From Poa pratensis (lineage: Eukaryota; Streptophyta; Magnoliopsida; Poales; Poaceae): a stretch of 64,000 nt of DNA. The position numbers were made by a program, and so were the translations under genes. Shown one piece after another: positions 43,944 to 55,229 of the stretch (within the stretch, counting starts at the first letter, position 1; each line of letters starts with the position of its first letter). Under the pieces are notes generated by a model. That model had not been told where the DNA came from. It worked only from the letters and a program-made list of their open reading frames with translations, and did no database searches. The stretch lies in contig CAMZMU010000035.1 in the NCBI GenBank assembly GCA_947311845.1, forward strand, positions 1,073,761-1,137,760, given 5' to 3'.

Positions 43944-46900
43944 TCACTTTTTCTTCTTGTGTGTCCCTTTCTTCTGATTGCGCCGTAGCCATGGCCATTT
44001 TTCATCATTTAACACAATGCTTGGGTCAGTTTTCACTTTGAAGGGCGGAATTTCATCAAACTTATTGTAATCTTCTGACATGTCTGTCTTGTCTTCCACT
44101 CCCACGATGTTTCTTTTTCCTGAAAGAACTATGTGGCGCTTTGGCTCATCGTATGATGTACCGGCTTGCTTATCTTTTCTTTTTTTCGGTCTGGAAGACA
44201 TGTCCTTCACATAGAAAACCTGAGCCACATCATTGGCTAGGACGAATGGCTCGGTGCGGTACGCAAGATTCTTGAGATCCACTGTAGTCATTCCGTACCG
44301 CCGGTCTATCTCTACCCCGCTTGATAGGTTGACCCATTTGCACTGAAACAAAGGGATCTTAAAAGAAGGTCCATAGTCAAGTTCCCATATCTGTTGTATG
44401 CAACCATAATATGTGTCCTTTGTCCCATCGTCGATTGTTGCATCAAAGCGGACACCACTGTTTTGGTTATTGCTCTTTTTGTCTTGGTTTGCGTGTAAAA
44501 TGTATTCCCATTTATCTCGTACCCTTGGAAAGTCAATATAGTCGAAGATGGTGACTTGGCCAACAAGTATAGCTCTTGTCCAACAGTGCTGTTATTAATG
44601 AGATGTGTACGCAACCAACTGCCGAAAGTATCCATGTGTTTCCCTTTAATCCAGAAGTTAGTCTCCTCCGAGTATTGGGAGCGTAAAATATCCATGTGTT
44701 TCACGATATACGGAGCCACCAATCTAGAATTTTGTAGAACTGTGTAGTGTGCTTGAGTGAAAGAATGCCCGTCCATACATGTTGTTGCTTTCTTTCCTAG
44801 CGTGCCTTTTCCACGCAGTTTCCCCTCATGGCGCGATTGAGGAACACCGATCGGATTAAGATCAGGAATAAAGTCAACACAAAACTCAATGACCTTCTCT
44901 GTTCCATAGCCCTTGGACATGCTTCCTTCTGGCCTAGCACGGTAATGAACGTATTTCTTTAAGACTCCCATGAACCTCTCAAAGGGGAACATGTTGTGTA
45001 GAAATACAGGACCGAGAATGGAAATCTCTTCGACGAGGTGAACTATGAGGTGCGTCATAATATTGAAGAAGGACGGTGGAAACACCAACTCGAAGCTGAC
45101 AAGACATTGAACCACACCCGTCTGTAAACTTGGTAGAGTTGCTGGGTCGATTACCTTCTAAGAAATTGCATTCAGGAATGCACATAGCTTCACAATGGGT
45201 ACTCGAACGTTTTTCGGTAGAAGCCCCCTCAATGCAACCGGAACTAATTGTGTCATAATCACGTGGCAGTCATGAGACTTCAGGTTTAGGAACTTTTTCT
45301 CTGCCATGTTTATTATGCCCTTTATATTCGACGAGTAGCCAGACGGGACCTTGATACTGCTCAGGACTTGAAAAAAGATCTCCTTCTCTTCTTTGGTAAG
45401 AGCGTAGCTGGCAGTACCTTGGTACTTCTCTGGATTCAGGTTGTCTCGTTCGTGCGTACTTTGTTGGTCCTGCCGTGCATCCAATGTATCTTTCGTCTTC
45501 CCATACACGCCTAAGAAGTTTAGTAGGTTCACGGAAAGATTTTTCGTCACGTGCATCACGTCGATTGCAGAGCGAACCTCTAGGATTTTCCAATAGGGTA
45601 AATCCCAAAATAAAGATTTCTTTTTCCACAAGTGTACGCGCTTGTTAGCGTCTTTTGGAACATTTAGACTTCCAGGACCCTTTCCAAATATTACTTCCAA
45701 ATCCTTGACCATGCCATATATAACATCACCATCAGGGCGTGTAGGATTCGTTCGGTTATCTGGCTCAGCTTTGAAATGCTTGCCTGGCTTTCTTACGGGA
45801 TGCCTGTTTGGAAGAAATCGACGATGACCAAGGTACACATTCTTGTTACCTAAATATATACTGTCAGTATTATCTAAACAGTGCGTGCATGCATTGTATC
45901 CCTTGTTTGACTGTCCTGAAATGTTACTAAGAGCAGGCCAATCATTGATGGTTACAAACAGGAACGCTCGTAGGCCAAATTCCTCCTGTTTGTACTCATC
46001 CCACACATCAATGTCGTTGCCGGGTTGCTTCGGGCCTTGGATAAGCACTGACATCATAATATACTTTTGCTTCATGCACAACCAAGGAGGAAGGTTATAG
46101 ATACATAGAGTCACGGGCCAGGTGCTATGACTGCTGCTCTGCTCCCCAAACGGATTCAAGCCATCTGTACTTAGACCAAACCTTAAGTTCCTTGCGTCAG
46201 CTGCAAATTCCCCAAATGCACTGTCGATGTTTCTCCACTGAGACCCATCAGCGGGGTGTCTCAACATCTCGTCTTCCTTACGGTCTTCTTTGTGCCATCA
46301 CAACAACTTGGCATGCTCTTTGTTTCGGAACAAACGTTTCAACCGTGGTATTATAGGAGCATACCACATCACCTTCGCGGGAACCCTCTTCCTGGGGCTC
46401 GGCTCGTCCTCAACATCACCTGGGTCATCTCGCCCGATCTTATACCGCAATGCACCGCATATCGGGCATGCATTCAAATTCTCGTACTTCTCACCGCGGT
46501 AGAGGATGCAGTCATTGATGCATGCATGTATCTTCTCCACATCTAATCCTAGAGGGCAGACAATCTTCTTTGCTTCGTATGTATTGTGCGGCAATTCATT
46601 ATTCCTTGGTAGACTCTTCTCAAATATTTGTAGCAACTCCTGAAATGCCTTGTCAGATATTCCATTCTTTGCCTTCCACTGCAGCAATTCCAGGGTGGTA
46701 CCCAGCTTTTTCTGGCCATCTTCACAATTTGGGTACAACAATTTTTCGTGATCCTCTAACATGCGCTCCAACTTTGACCACTCGTTTTCACTTCCGCACT
46801 TCATCTGTTCATCAAGAATGACCCGACGAAGATCATCATCATCGGACTGATCAACAATGACCTCGAGCTCAACTTCGTCTTCCCCCATTGTAGTATCACC

Positions 46901-47194
46901 GTGTTCAGAGAACACAGGATAGTTATCATCATCCTCTTCTTCAGGGTCTTCCATTATTAACCCTCTTTCTCCATGCTTGGTCCAACAAAAATAATTGGGC
47001 ATGAAGCCTTGTCGCAACAAGTGGGAGTGTATGGTTCGTACGCTCGGGTAATTCCTCGTATTCCGACATTCATCACATGGACAAATCATAAAACCATTCT
47101 TCAGCTTGTTTAACTTAACCACATCGAGAAAACGATGCATGCCATCAATGAACTCGGGACAGCGTCGATCACCGTACATCCATTCTCGGCTCAT
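43944..47194 (-). pseudogene. CACTA-1 transposase, TNP2 type (multiple lesions)
   Basis: The ATG at 47194 follows an acceptor-like gcag, as in CACTA-2. The N-terminus has WMYGDRR and ICPCDECRN, then an acidic stretch, the Transposase_21 region (LRFGLSTDGLNPFGEQSSSH, RSAIDVMHVTKN), a DUF4218-like region and a DUF4216-like end with a KKRKDK tail. Lesions: TGA at 46300-46298 where CACTA-2 has CGA; TAG at 45160-45158 where CACTA-2 has CAG; a 60-bp in-frame deletion near 46003 relative to CACTA-2 (32614-32673), flanked by a tgtg microhomology; and a one-base frameshift near 44490. Both nonsense changes are C to T on the coding strand, as expected from methylcytosine decay of a silenced element. 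Confidence 0.92.
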
Positions 47195-47360
47195 CTGCAT
47201 TACATAAACATAAAAAACCATTACACCAGCTAAATAATGAATAGAGATACGTGACCAAAATTAATTTATACAAGTTCATCACATTAAACCAAAGTAGAGT
47301 AGTGCCCAAATGTAATACATAGTTCTCACGAAACATACATCAATCGAAACTAACATACAA

Positions 47361-47846
47361 CTATCTAAAGAATTTAAATCCAACAACAAATGCGATTAGA
47401 ATCGCAACCAAGGTAACTATTGAACCAGCAGCATAATGATACCAAGCCTCTTGACTAATGACATATTTTCTAATCTTTTTAAACTTGAAGTGCATTGCAT
47501 CCATCTTCATCTCGTGAGCAGCGACGACGTCGGCAAGCTCGACCCCGTGAGCATCAACGATGTCCGCAATCTTCAAGTCCAATACCATCTTCTCTTCCAG
47601 GCATTGGAGATGAAGATCTTCACTTATCTTCATTATTGCTTTCAATCATTGTTTTCTTTTTTTAAAAACTCGACAATAGGGTCGGCTGGAATTTCCGGTT
47701 CAACTACCTCCTAAATAAAAATATATCTATGTCAAGTTGGTCGTCATGATTGTTATAAACACGAAACAAAATAAATAGTTATAAAAATAGACCACATCCG
47801 AATCATAGACCGGACGAGGGCCGACGGGGACGGATATCAAAACCAT
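47361..47846 (-). pseudogene. CACTA-1 copy of the small coiled-coil membrane ORF (frameshifted)
   Basis: Exon 1 (47846-47793) encodes exactly the same 18 residues as in CACTA-2, MVLISVPVGPRPVYDSDV, and the intron 47792-47711 has GT..AG borders. Exon 2 begins EVVEPEIPADPIVE and loses frame near 47645 through a one-base loss. The rest continues open to 47361 with MDAMHFKFKKIRKYVI and SQEAWYHYAAGSIVT followed by a hydrophobic segment. The C-terminal 40 residues are far better conserved between the elements than the coiled coil, which keeps only its helical, charged character. Confidence 0.75.
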
Positions 47847-47849
47847 GAC

Positions 47850-48345
47850 ACTATACATATAAAAAAACATAAGAAAATTATACAAGAAATAATTATGCAT
47901 TTAAATCATATAACTAACATTTTTTAAAATAAAAGATAGAAAAAGAGGCTCACCGAGGTGGTGTCGGTGACGGAGCGGCGCGGGCGATCGACGGCGGTGA
48001 GGACGGGGACGAGACGACACTACATAAAACCACAAATTATACTTTAATTTGAGCTCAAAATGCATAAAACAAATGAAATCCCTAACTTAGGCATTTCATC
48101 AAACATCTTGCAAGCACCACCAAAATCAAACTTGCTAAACTTGCCCGAAAATGAGCTAAACTTGAAATGCCGGAAGAGAAGATGAAGTTGCTAACCCTTA
48201 TATATGTAGGTGCCACCAATCTTGGAAGTTGTTGGAGAAAAAAAGGGGTGAATTTGAGCTTGGGAGAGCAAAGAAAGAGGAAAAATGGAATTGAATTCGA
48301 GCTCAAAATGGAGCTGGCTCGGGTGGAAGAAGGGTTATAGCCGAG
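47850..48345 (-). other. CACTA-1 leader upstream of the small ORF
   Basis: This is the counterpart of 30291-30758 on the minus strand, with the same non-coding exon (about 47950-48000). No coding frame is supported. Confidence 0.55.
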
Positions 48346-48596
48346 ACCTTTAGTACCGGTTGTAATGACAACCGGTACTAAAGGTCTCGCCGTGGGGCCA
48401 CCAACCGCGGCCGCAGGTGCCGCGTGGCCTCCAACTCTTTATTACCGGTTGCTAATAACAACCGGTACTAAAGGGCGGTACTAAAGGTGTGCCCCTGCTG
48501 CACACGAACGCAACCGGTGCTAATGCCCCCCTTTAGTACCGGTTTTTGTACAACCGGTACTAAGGGGGCGCACCGTTGCCCCCTTTTCTACTAGTG
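48346..48596. repeat. CACTA-1 right terminus with subterminal palindromes
   Basis: Palindromic pairs with core tttagtaccggtt lie at about 48348-48386, 48439-48475 and 48532-48564, then the terminus ttttctactagtg at 48584-48596. The atg after it is the target duplication. Confidence 0.9.
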
Positions 48597-49204
48597 ATGC
48601 TGAACTAAAGAAAGGATCTTCGTACACCTGGCAAAGTATTTGGTACGGAATTCAAACTTTCAAGAAAGGTCATGTATGGCGAGTTGGTGATGGTACAAAT
48701 ATCAATATTTGGGAAGATGCTTGGATCCCGAGCAGCCCTTCACGCAAAGTGCTCACTCCAAAAGGTAATAGGGTCCTTACAAAAGTTTCGGAGTTAATCA
48801 ATCCAGTTACAAGAACATGGGATGAGGTGCTGCTCTGTTCTCTGTTTTTTGGTGTGGATGTTGCTCGTATTTTGAAGATACCGTTAGCTGTTGGGATGAT
48901 GGAAGACTTCGTCTCATGGAATAACACAAAGAATGGTCTCTTCTCAGTTCGGTCTGCATATTACACCGAGTGGGATCACCAGCACGGGAGAAAACTGTTG
49001 AGAACAAATGAACAAGGTGCGGCTGAGGTAAATCCGGTTTGGGCAAAAGTGTGGTCTATGCGTCTTTCGGCCAAGATTAAAATCTTCTGTTGGAGGTTCC
49101 TACATGGAACTATCCCATGCAAGGCGGTGTTGGCTAACAGACACATAATTACGAGTAGTTTGTGTCCGATCTGCAAGCTCCATTGCGAAGACACTGTGAC
49201 GAGG
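48597..49204 (+). pseudogene. LINE ORF2, 3' part: post-RT region with zf-RVT domain
   Basis: This continues the LINE ORF2 interrupted at 17520. It has the plant LINE pattern SSYTWQSIWYGIQTFKKG, WRVGDGTNINIWEDAWIP, FSVRSAYY and the zinc-binding zf-RVT segment KIKIFCWRFLHGTIPCKAVL with CPICK. The frame is open until gypsy B interrupts it at 49205 in the zf-RVT domain. The bases cgagg at 49200-49204 are the expected left target duplication of gypsy B; the right copy is outside the window. Confidence 0.9.
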
Positions 49205-49679
49205 TGTTAGCTCGGCAAATCCCATGGTAGTGCACCTAGGGTTGAGAATAGGAACGAGATTGGTAGCACTGGCGATTATCTATGGCTGAAAGGCAAGGAT
49301 TTCCCCAGGTTCAGGGCCCTCATGTGGAGGTAACACCCCTACGTCCTGCTTGTCTGATTATTGATGAGGTGAACACAGGTCTTACAAGGGTCTCGGCAAG
49401 ATGTCGATCTCGCCAAGGGTTCTGAGGCTAGAGTTGTGTGTATGCTATCGTGTCCTTGATCGGGGACCCTCCCAGCCTTTAAATAGGAGGCTGGGTCTCG
49501 GGTAACCGACTAGGATTACAGATATGGCAAGTCAAAACCGACCTAACCTATGCCTAACTTGGAGAGCAATCCTTCCTTGCGGGTCCCTTCATGGCCTTGA
49601 TCATGTTATCTTGATGGGCCTCCATATACTTGCACCAGGTACCTTTACAGTGGGTCACCCGAAGGGTAGGCCCACGTCA
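49205..49679 (-). repeat. Gypsy B 3' LTR
   Basis: The 475-bp LTR has TG..CA ends on either strand (tgttagctcgg at left, cccacgtca at right). A TATA box on the minus strand (ctatttaaagg) sits inside an 8-bp inverted repeat, cccagcct / aggctggg, at 49471-49495. The 5' LTR is beyond the window, so LTR identity cannot be judged. Confidence 0.82.
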
Positions 49680-50642
49680 GTAGCCCCCGAGTGCCTGGCT
49701 GACTCGAAGATTCGGGCAGGGACTCCTCCGTAAATGCACGTCTTATCATGCTTGAGTATTTACTCAGTCAACAAATATTTCGACTGCCCACTGGCTGCTG
49801 TGATAGGAATGTGTTAGAGCCAACTTTTAAGTCGACTAATGTTCTGGACAGCTTTACTGCCTTTATGACGTGTTGGGGATAATGACATAGTAGGCCTGGT
49901 ACACCCGACGGATCGGGACCAGTTAACTGCTCTTGGGCAAAACCTTACTAGCCTACATCAAATTCGAGTCCCCAGACTCGAACCCGGAATCGACTGATCA
50001 GGATCGACTCAGGCCGCGGAGGTCTTACGGAGTCGACCTGCAGCATAACTGTTGAGGGTACCTAGCGCGTCCGCCAGGATTTTCTTCGTGCCGTCAGACA
50101 CGGAAAATTTCAGAGCTAACGCAGTATGTGCGCGCCCCGGCCCATTCGACGGATCGAAGGGTCTTACCTATGCACCATGTATGCAGCTTCCAAGGATCGA
50201 AGATACATCTTGGGGAGATTGTGATCTGATTTGCATTATGCGTCCAGCTAAGTAGCTGAGTCGAACACTTATTCGACTGATCTTGATATCTTTTGGTCTG
50301 TCTATCGGGTGCGCGCCAGCGCTCCCGATGGGAGTAGCCCCCGAGATTATGCTTAATTGTTTGTAGTTGAGGATAATCTCATTCTCAAGAAATTTGTAAC
50401 ACTCGACTAAATGTCGAGTCGCTCCCGATGGGAGTGCGAGTGTTTCGTGCAGATCGGTATAACTCGAATAATGTTTTGCTTATTTTCCACTCTCCCCATG
50501 ACATCAGGGATGACGTTGATTGGCGACTGCGCCATCTGACAAACAATGTCACGCGCTGCGTGACAGACGGGACGTGACATGTGGGCCCCCAACTGACAGT
50601 GTTGACCAAACGGCGACGCCTGTTTTGATGGGACTTGACCGC
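49680..50642. other. Gypsy B internal DNA next to the 3' LTR
   Basis: No coding frame is supported. The tract gtagcccccgag at 49680-49691 is the purine tract on the minus strand. A second agcccccgag occurs at 50336-50345 inside a 45-bp repeat (50301-50345) that recurs at 60482-60526. The palindrome ctcccgatgggag appears in this repeat and again near 50424. The last five bases, accgc at 50638-50642, are the left target duplication of gypsy A. Confidence 0.6.
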
Positions 50643-51157
50643 TGTCGTGGGTTTGTCACGTCAGGTGTCATAGATGACTTCGTAGGTGTGGGATTACGCG
50701 AGTCAAGCATCTCCGAGCTTGGGATCGCAGGAACAAAGATCAACACAGATTTACCCAGGTTCGGCCCCCTCAATGTGAGGTAAAAGACCTACTTCCTGCC
50801 TACCCTAGATTGGTATTGATATGATAATCGAGGTGTTACAATGGAGGCGATCCGATCTGGTACTCGCCGTATGAGCTAGGGTTTAGGGCTTGATAGCTTG
50901 ACCCGCTCTAAGTCCTGCGAGTCCTCTTTATATACACAGAGGCTCGCTAGGTTACAAAGGAAACTTCCCCCATAAGGAATACGTCCACAGAGGCCTACTC
51001 GGAGACTACTTGGTCTTCACGTCCTCCGGGATATGTCTTCTAGATCTTTCCCCTTATGGCGGTTCAATATTGGGCTTGCTCCCAAGTGGGCCTTTGTCCG
51101 TGCGAGTAAGTAAGTCGCACTGGGCCGCGGGTTAATCCAGAAAGTATTCCCCCGACA
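50643..51157 (-). repeat. Gypsy A 3' LTR
   Basis: Plus-strand ends are tgtcgtgggttt and ttcccccgaca. It differs from the other LTR by a few indels and substitutions (near 50947, 50969, 51108, 51127 and 51135). The minus-strand TATA box (tatataaag) lies between cctct and agagg at 50923-50942. Confidence 0.93.
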
Positions 51158-51170
51158 TTAGCCCCCAAGT
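51158..51170 (-). other. Gypsy A polypurine tract
   Basis: The minus strand reads acttgggggctaa directly before the 3' LTR. Confidence 0.85.
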
Positions 51171-51487
51171 TTAGCTTGGATTTCGAGTGAAGGCTTCTTT
51201 GTCTTAACAAACCCCTGAGCCGCGCACATGAATTATCCCAGCTGAACTCCAATTTTCTTATTTCCAATCTGCGGCTTATAACTCTTCTTGGCGGCTCAAG
51301 AACGCGACTTAACCTGCCTTGACGGTTGATTTTCAGATCTAAACGTCTTCCGCGTCTGGGTTATTTATCTTGGCTCATCGTTTTTCCCAGCGTTCTGCAT
51401 CAACGCATCCGCTGCTCCTTTCCGCCGCCTCCAATCTCGCTTCTCGTACTCACAATCCTTCGGTGGAGATCTCCATCAATCTGAAAA

Positions 51488-54400
51488 ATGTCTCGCCGCA
51501 AGTGCAACTGGGAAGGCTCGTGGGTCGACGAAGATTTCCTGGAATCCCTATCTGCACGGGGCCTTCTTCCGCCAAAAGATCAATGCGAATGGCGGGCGGC
51601 CGGTGAGGAGGTAATTCCCAACCTCAACCAGGAGAAGTAGTGATATTTGCGGAGCATGTTGAGCGCGGGTTCAAGCCCCCGGGCTCTCTCTTCTTCCGCT
51701 CCTTGATGCAGCGGTTGGGTCTCCGCTTCCATGATATTGGCCCTAATTCGATGTTGCAAGTGAGCAACTTCCACGTCCTCTGCGAAGATTATCTGGGTAT
51801 CCCGCCTTCAATAGATTTCTGGCTTGCTCTTTTCAATTGCAATAGTCAAAGGGAAACCACAGATGGTCCTTTTCTCCAATGCGGCGCCATTTCCTTCCAA
51901 CGCCGTAGGGGTAGTATTTTCCCAAAACTAACCTTGCCAAGAAAATCAAGGATTGGCAAAGGACATTCTTCTATTGTAAAAACACTTCTCCTGAGGGTGA
52001 AATTCCTCTTCCTCTTTGGTCTCCTCTTCCCTTCGAGGCTACCGATGCTCTGTCTTCTAAACCTGATCCTTCTTCGTTGCCCTTTATCGAATCCCTTCTA
52101 GACAAGGTGAGGGCGCTGACACTCCATGGTCTCACTGGATTAGATCTCATATCTTGCTGGACTAAGTGGCGAATTCAGCCTGTGAGTCGCCGCTCGCGAC
52201 TTATGGTGGATTTCACTTGTCATGCAAACGACGTCGACGTACTTGCCCTGAAGATTGGGACAAAGGGGAATGGATAAATTTCATTCGCCGAGTGACGGAC
52301 GAGGATATCGACTCGTATGATAACGTCGGCTTGCTCCCTTCTGGGCTGAGCACAAGCCTTTTGTGGTAATGTTTACTTGTCACCTGTTTCCTCGAAAATT
52401 CCTTCTCCAAAATTAATTATTTCTGACCTGAGCTCCTTTTCAGATCGATCCCTATTTCTGGGTTCTTCCCTCAGAGGACGTCGACTTGAACCAAGGAACC
52501 GCGGCTGAGTCGTCAAAGCAAGCCGCAGCCTTTGGCGAAGATACAGTTATGCACGAGGGTAGCGCTTCTGAAGAGGAGCAACAAATGGCCGACGCTCTTC
52601 TGTCCTCGACTCCAAATACACCTTTCTGGAACTTCCTGAGGTGCCTCGCAGGTCCTCGAAGCGTATTTTATGCAAGAGCTCAGAAGACCCCGCGCAGCCT
52701 GAGAAACGTCGCAAAGCCTTGGCGTTACTGCAGAAACAAGAACTGCCAAATCTTTAAAACTCGCTGATCCCAACAAGGCTACTTTTTCTTCCGAGGCTGT
52801 TGCAAAGGATTGCTTCTCAATAAGCTCGGGTAATTGTTTGCGACTCTCTCCTTTTCTTTTGTGTTTGCGTATTTTGGCAAGGAATTGCTGATCACCACTT
52901 CTTTTCATACTCTGTAGGTTCAGATTTGCAAGGTTTATCTTCTCCTTCCTCTGGTTGCCTGATGAAGAGTATCCGTGTCGCCTCTGGGTATGGTTCGCCT
53001 TCTTTTCAATGTTGCGGCTCTGCTAGGTCAGCTTATTAACCCATCAATGTTTTGCAGGGCCATGTCTGAAGAGGATACCAAGTCTAATTCCCATCCCACT
53101 TCTTCTCAGCCAGCTATGAGCGAGGATGATGCTGCTGATGAAAACGTGGGAAACAGTAATGGTGCGACTCATCCAAGGCCCTCCCTGGAGGAAGGTATTG
53201 CAGATGCGGCTCCTGCCGCGACTCCAGTCGCAGCTCCATCCGCAACTCCTGCTGTTGGTAGGGTATCCACTGAAATAGAATTCCAGCTCCAGGAAATAGT
53301 TCCAAGTCAATTGCGGATGCCATAATTGCTGCTGGAGATAAGCATGCTGCTCTGCTGCGCGGCTAGTTGAGCAATTTTCTTCAAGTCGCCAGGTACATAT
53401 ACCGTAGCCCCCAAGGATCAAAACCTTGTGTCATCGCACGGGGTGTTGATTCTTTTCCTGGCTCCAAATCTCGAGCCCCCAAATTCCTGGATTTTACCAT
53501 GCATTTTGCTCTGTTTATTTTCAGCTTGAACTGTCCTTGCTTGATGCTTCTGGCTCAATAAAGGGTAAAGGCATTTCCATAGACCATCCTGAAATGATGC
53601 AGTCTCGCCTGGAGCAGCATAATGAGGTCATTAGGGACCAAGATCAGGAAATAAAATCTCTCAAAGGTCAACTCGACTCCTGTGAAGAGCAATTTAAAGA
53701 ACTTGAAGCCGATATGCAGCAGCGACTCATGGAGAAAGACGAAGTCATTAGATCTTTGCGAGAAGGGCTGACTCTTAAATCTGAATTGATTGATCGCCTG
53801 AAGGGAGACCACGCAAAGGAACTCGCCGCGCGAGATGAAAAATATAACTCGCTGTTCAAAGCCTTTGAGGGTTTTGGCTCCATGGTCAAATCAGCCATCC
53901 TGCAGCTTGCTGGTTCGTCTTTTATTCCTTTAATCATATATTTTGGGTAACCAACGTTAGTCTCTGACTTGTTTCTTGCCTTTTCTTTCTTGACATAGGG
54001 CCTGAGGCCCCAGTGTCCCGCTCCAACTTGAAGGATCAACTGGTATATCTGTCTGACTTCAGCCAGCGCTTCTTAAAGGTTACCAAGGAAGTTATGACGG
54101 TAATCTCTCCTGCGACTGATGGCCCAACATCTTGCGAGTATTGGATAAATAAACTGCTCAAGGCTCCGCATTATGTCTCTGATTGGAAACGATCCTCTGC
54201 TCGCGCCGGAGCCGCGCATGTCTTGACATTGCTCGAGCATATTATCCAGAATAGATGTTGGCAAGGTTGCTCGCCACGGCCTGGCGATGAGCGCGGATGA
54301 TACTGAACTGCCAATAAGCGAGTACTTCGATATCTGGAAAGGGATGCGCGGATATGCCACAAAATTTGTTGATAACTTAGACTTGGGCACTTATCTCGAT

Positions 54401-54600
54401 AAATTCAATCTTGATGGGAGCAAGGTGCCAAAGGAAAAGTCCCAGGAGCTGAGTCATCTCGGGCTACTCCAGCAACAGTATCTGGTGGCCCTTCTGCCTC
54501 GTCTGGCGGCGCCCTGATTATTAGGACACCTGCGACTGCAACTGCGAGACAAGCCGCGCCAATTCCCACTCCTGTAGCTCGGAAGAGGAAAAATAAATAA
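51488..54600 (+). pseudogene. Antisense gene of gypsy A, putative gypsy-type Transposase_28 family (spliced, broken)
   Basis: The gene reads opposite to gag. The ATG at 51488 starts MSRRKCNWEGSWVDEDFLES, then a one-base loss near 51632 breaks the frame. The following part, HVERGFKPPGSLFFRSLMQR and RFHDIGPNSMLQVSNFHVLCE, has the pattern of the PF04195 Transposase_28 (putative gypsy-type transposon) domain also present in gypsy B. Later exons include a long coiled coil (about 53540-53900, with RLEQHNEVIRDQDQEIKSLK) and end with RKRKNK and stop 54598-54600. Several GT..AG introns are visible. The protein's job is unknown; a basic end suggests nuclear location, by inference. Confidence 0.68.
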
Positions 54601-55229
54601 TGTGGGACATGCCCGTTAGTCTGTAAGACATTCATGTATTATAAACAGTATTTTGGTGACCTATAAGCAGGTTCTTTTCATGATAATTCCATTAAGTAGA
54701 CGCTCGCGCGGCTCAGTATTTCCTAGGAACATGTGTGTTCAGGGTCGAGAGCGGCCATGATAGGCAATCAAGCTCGATTGACGCCACACCCCAGTACTTT
54801 GGCCGCATAATGCAAGACGCTTCTAGCTTAAGGATTGCCACTAGTTTGGCAAAATTTGAGGTGCGATTGGTACTCGCGATGCTCGTAAGGAGCCCTCAAG
54901 GGTCAGTGATATATGAAATTCAAAAGACTCAGCGACTCAATGATAGTTGAGGCGAAACGACAAACCCTTGAATGTCAAGGGTGCCGGCTTTATTTCATAA
55001 TCACTCGATGTTTTACAGGGTGTTACAGGATGATGCAGGCCCTTTAATGCGGGTTTTCTATTCCCCGCAGGCCATGCATACTTGATACTCATCGCACTTA
55101 GTTGCGAATTAATACTCCTAACGGAGTGGGTTGAACACCTGATTGGTTCAATTTTGAGTCGCTAAAAGCGACTCGGGTCGAGCATGATAGCTCCGATGTA
55201 TGTCTCATGTTGAAGCAGAGAGCAATTTG
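54601..55229. other. Gypsy A spacer between the antisense gene and protease
   Basis: This 630-bp stretch lies between the 3' ends of two convergent genes. It is rich in gcgact/gagtcgc motifs but has no supported gene. Confidence 0.55.

Larger units (their letters stand above)
17521..48596 (-). mobile_element. CACTA-1, outer CACTA (En/Spm) transposon, 31 kb with nested insertions
   Basis: The left terminus reads cactagtagagaac and the right terminus is its imperfect inverse, ending ttctactagtg. The 3-bp target duplication atg (17518-17520 and 48597-48599) is the size expected for CACTA transposition. Genes read right to left: a small coiled-coil membrane protein (47846-47361), a TNP2-type transposase (47194-43944), then a spliced second gene with a Ulp1-like end (about 42590 to 29115). 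Gypsy C and CACTA-2 are inserted in it, and without them the element is about 9.6 kb. Subterminal palindromes have the core tttagtaccggtt. Several coding lesions make it immobile by itself. Confidence 0.93.
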
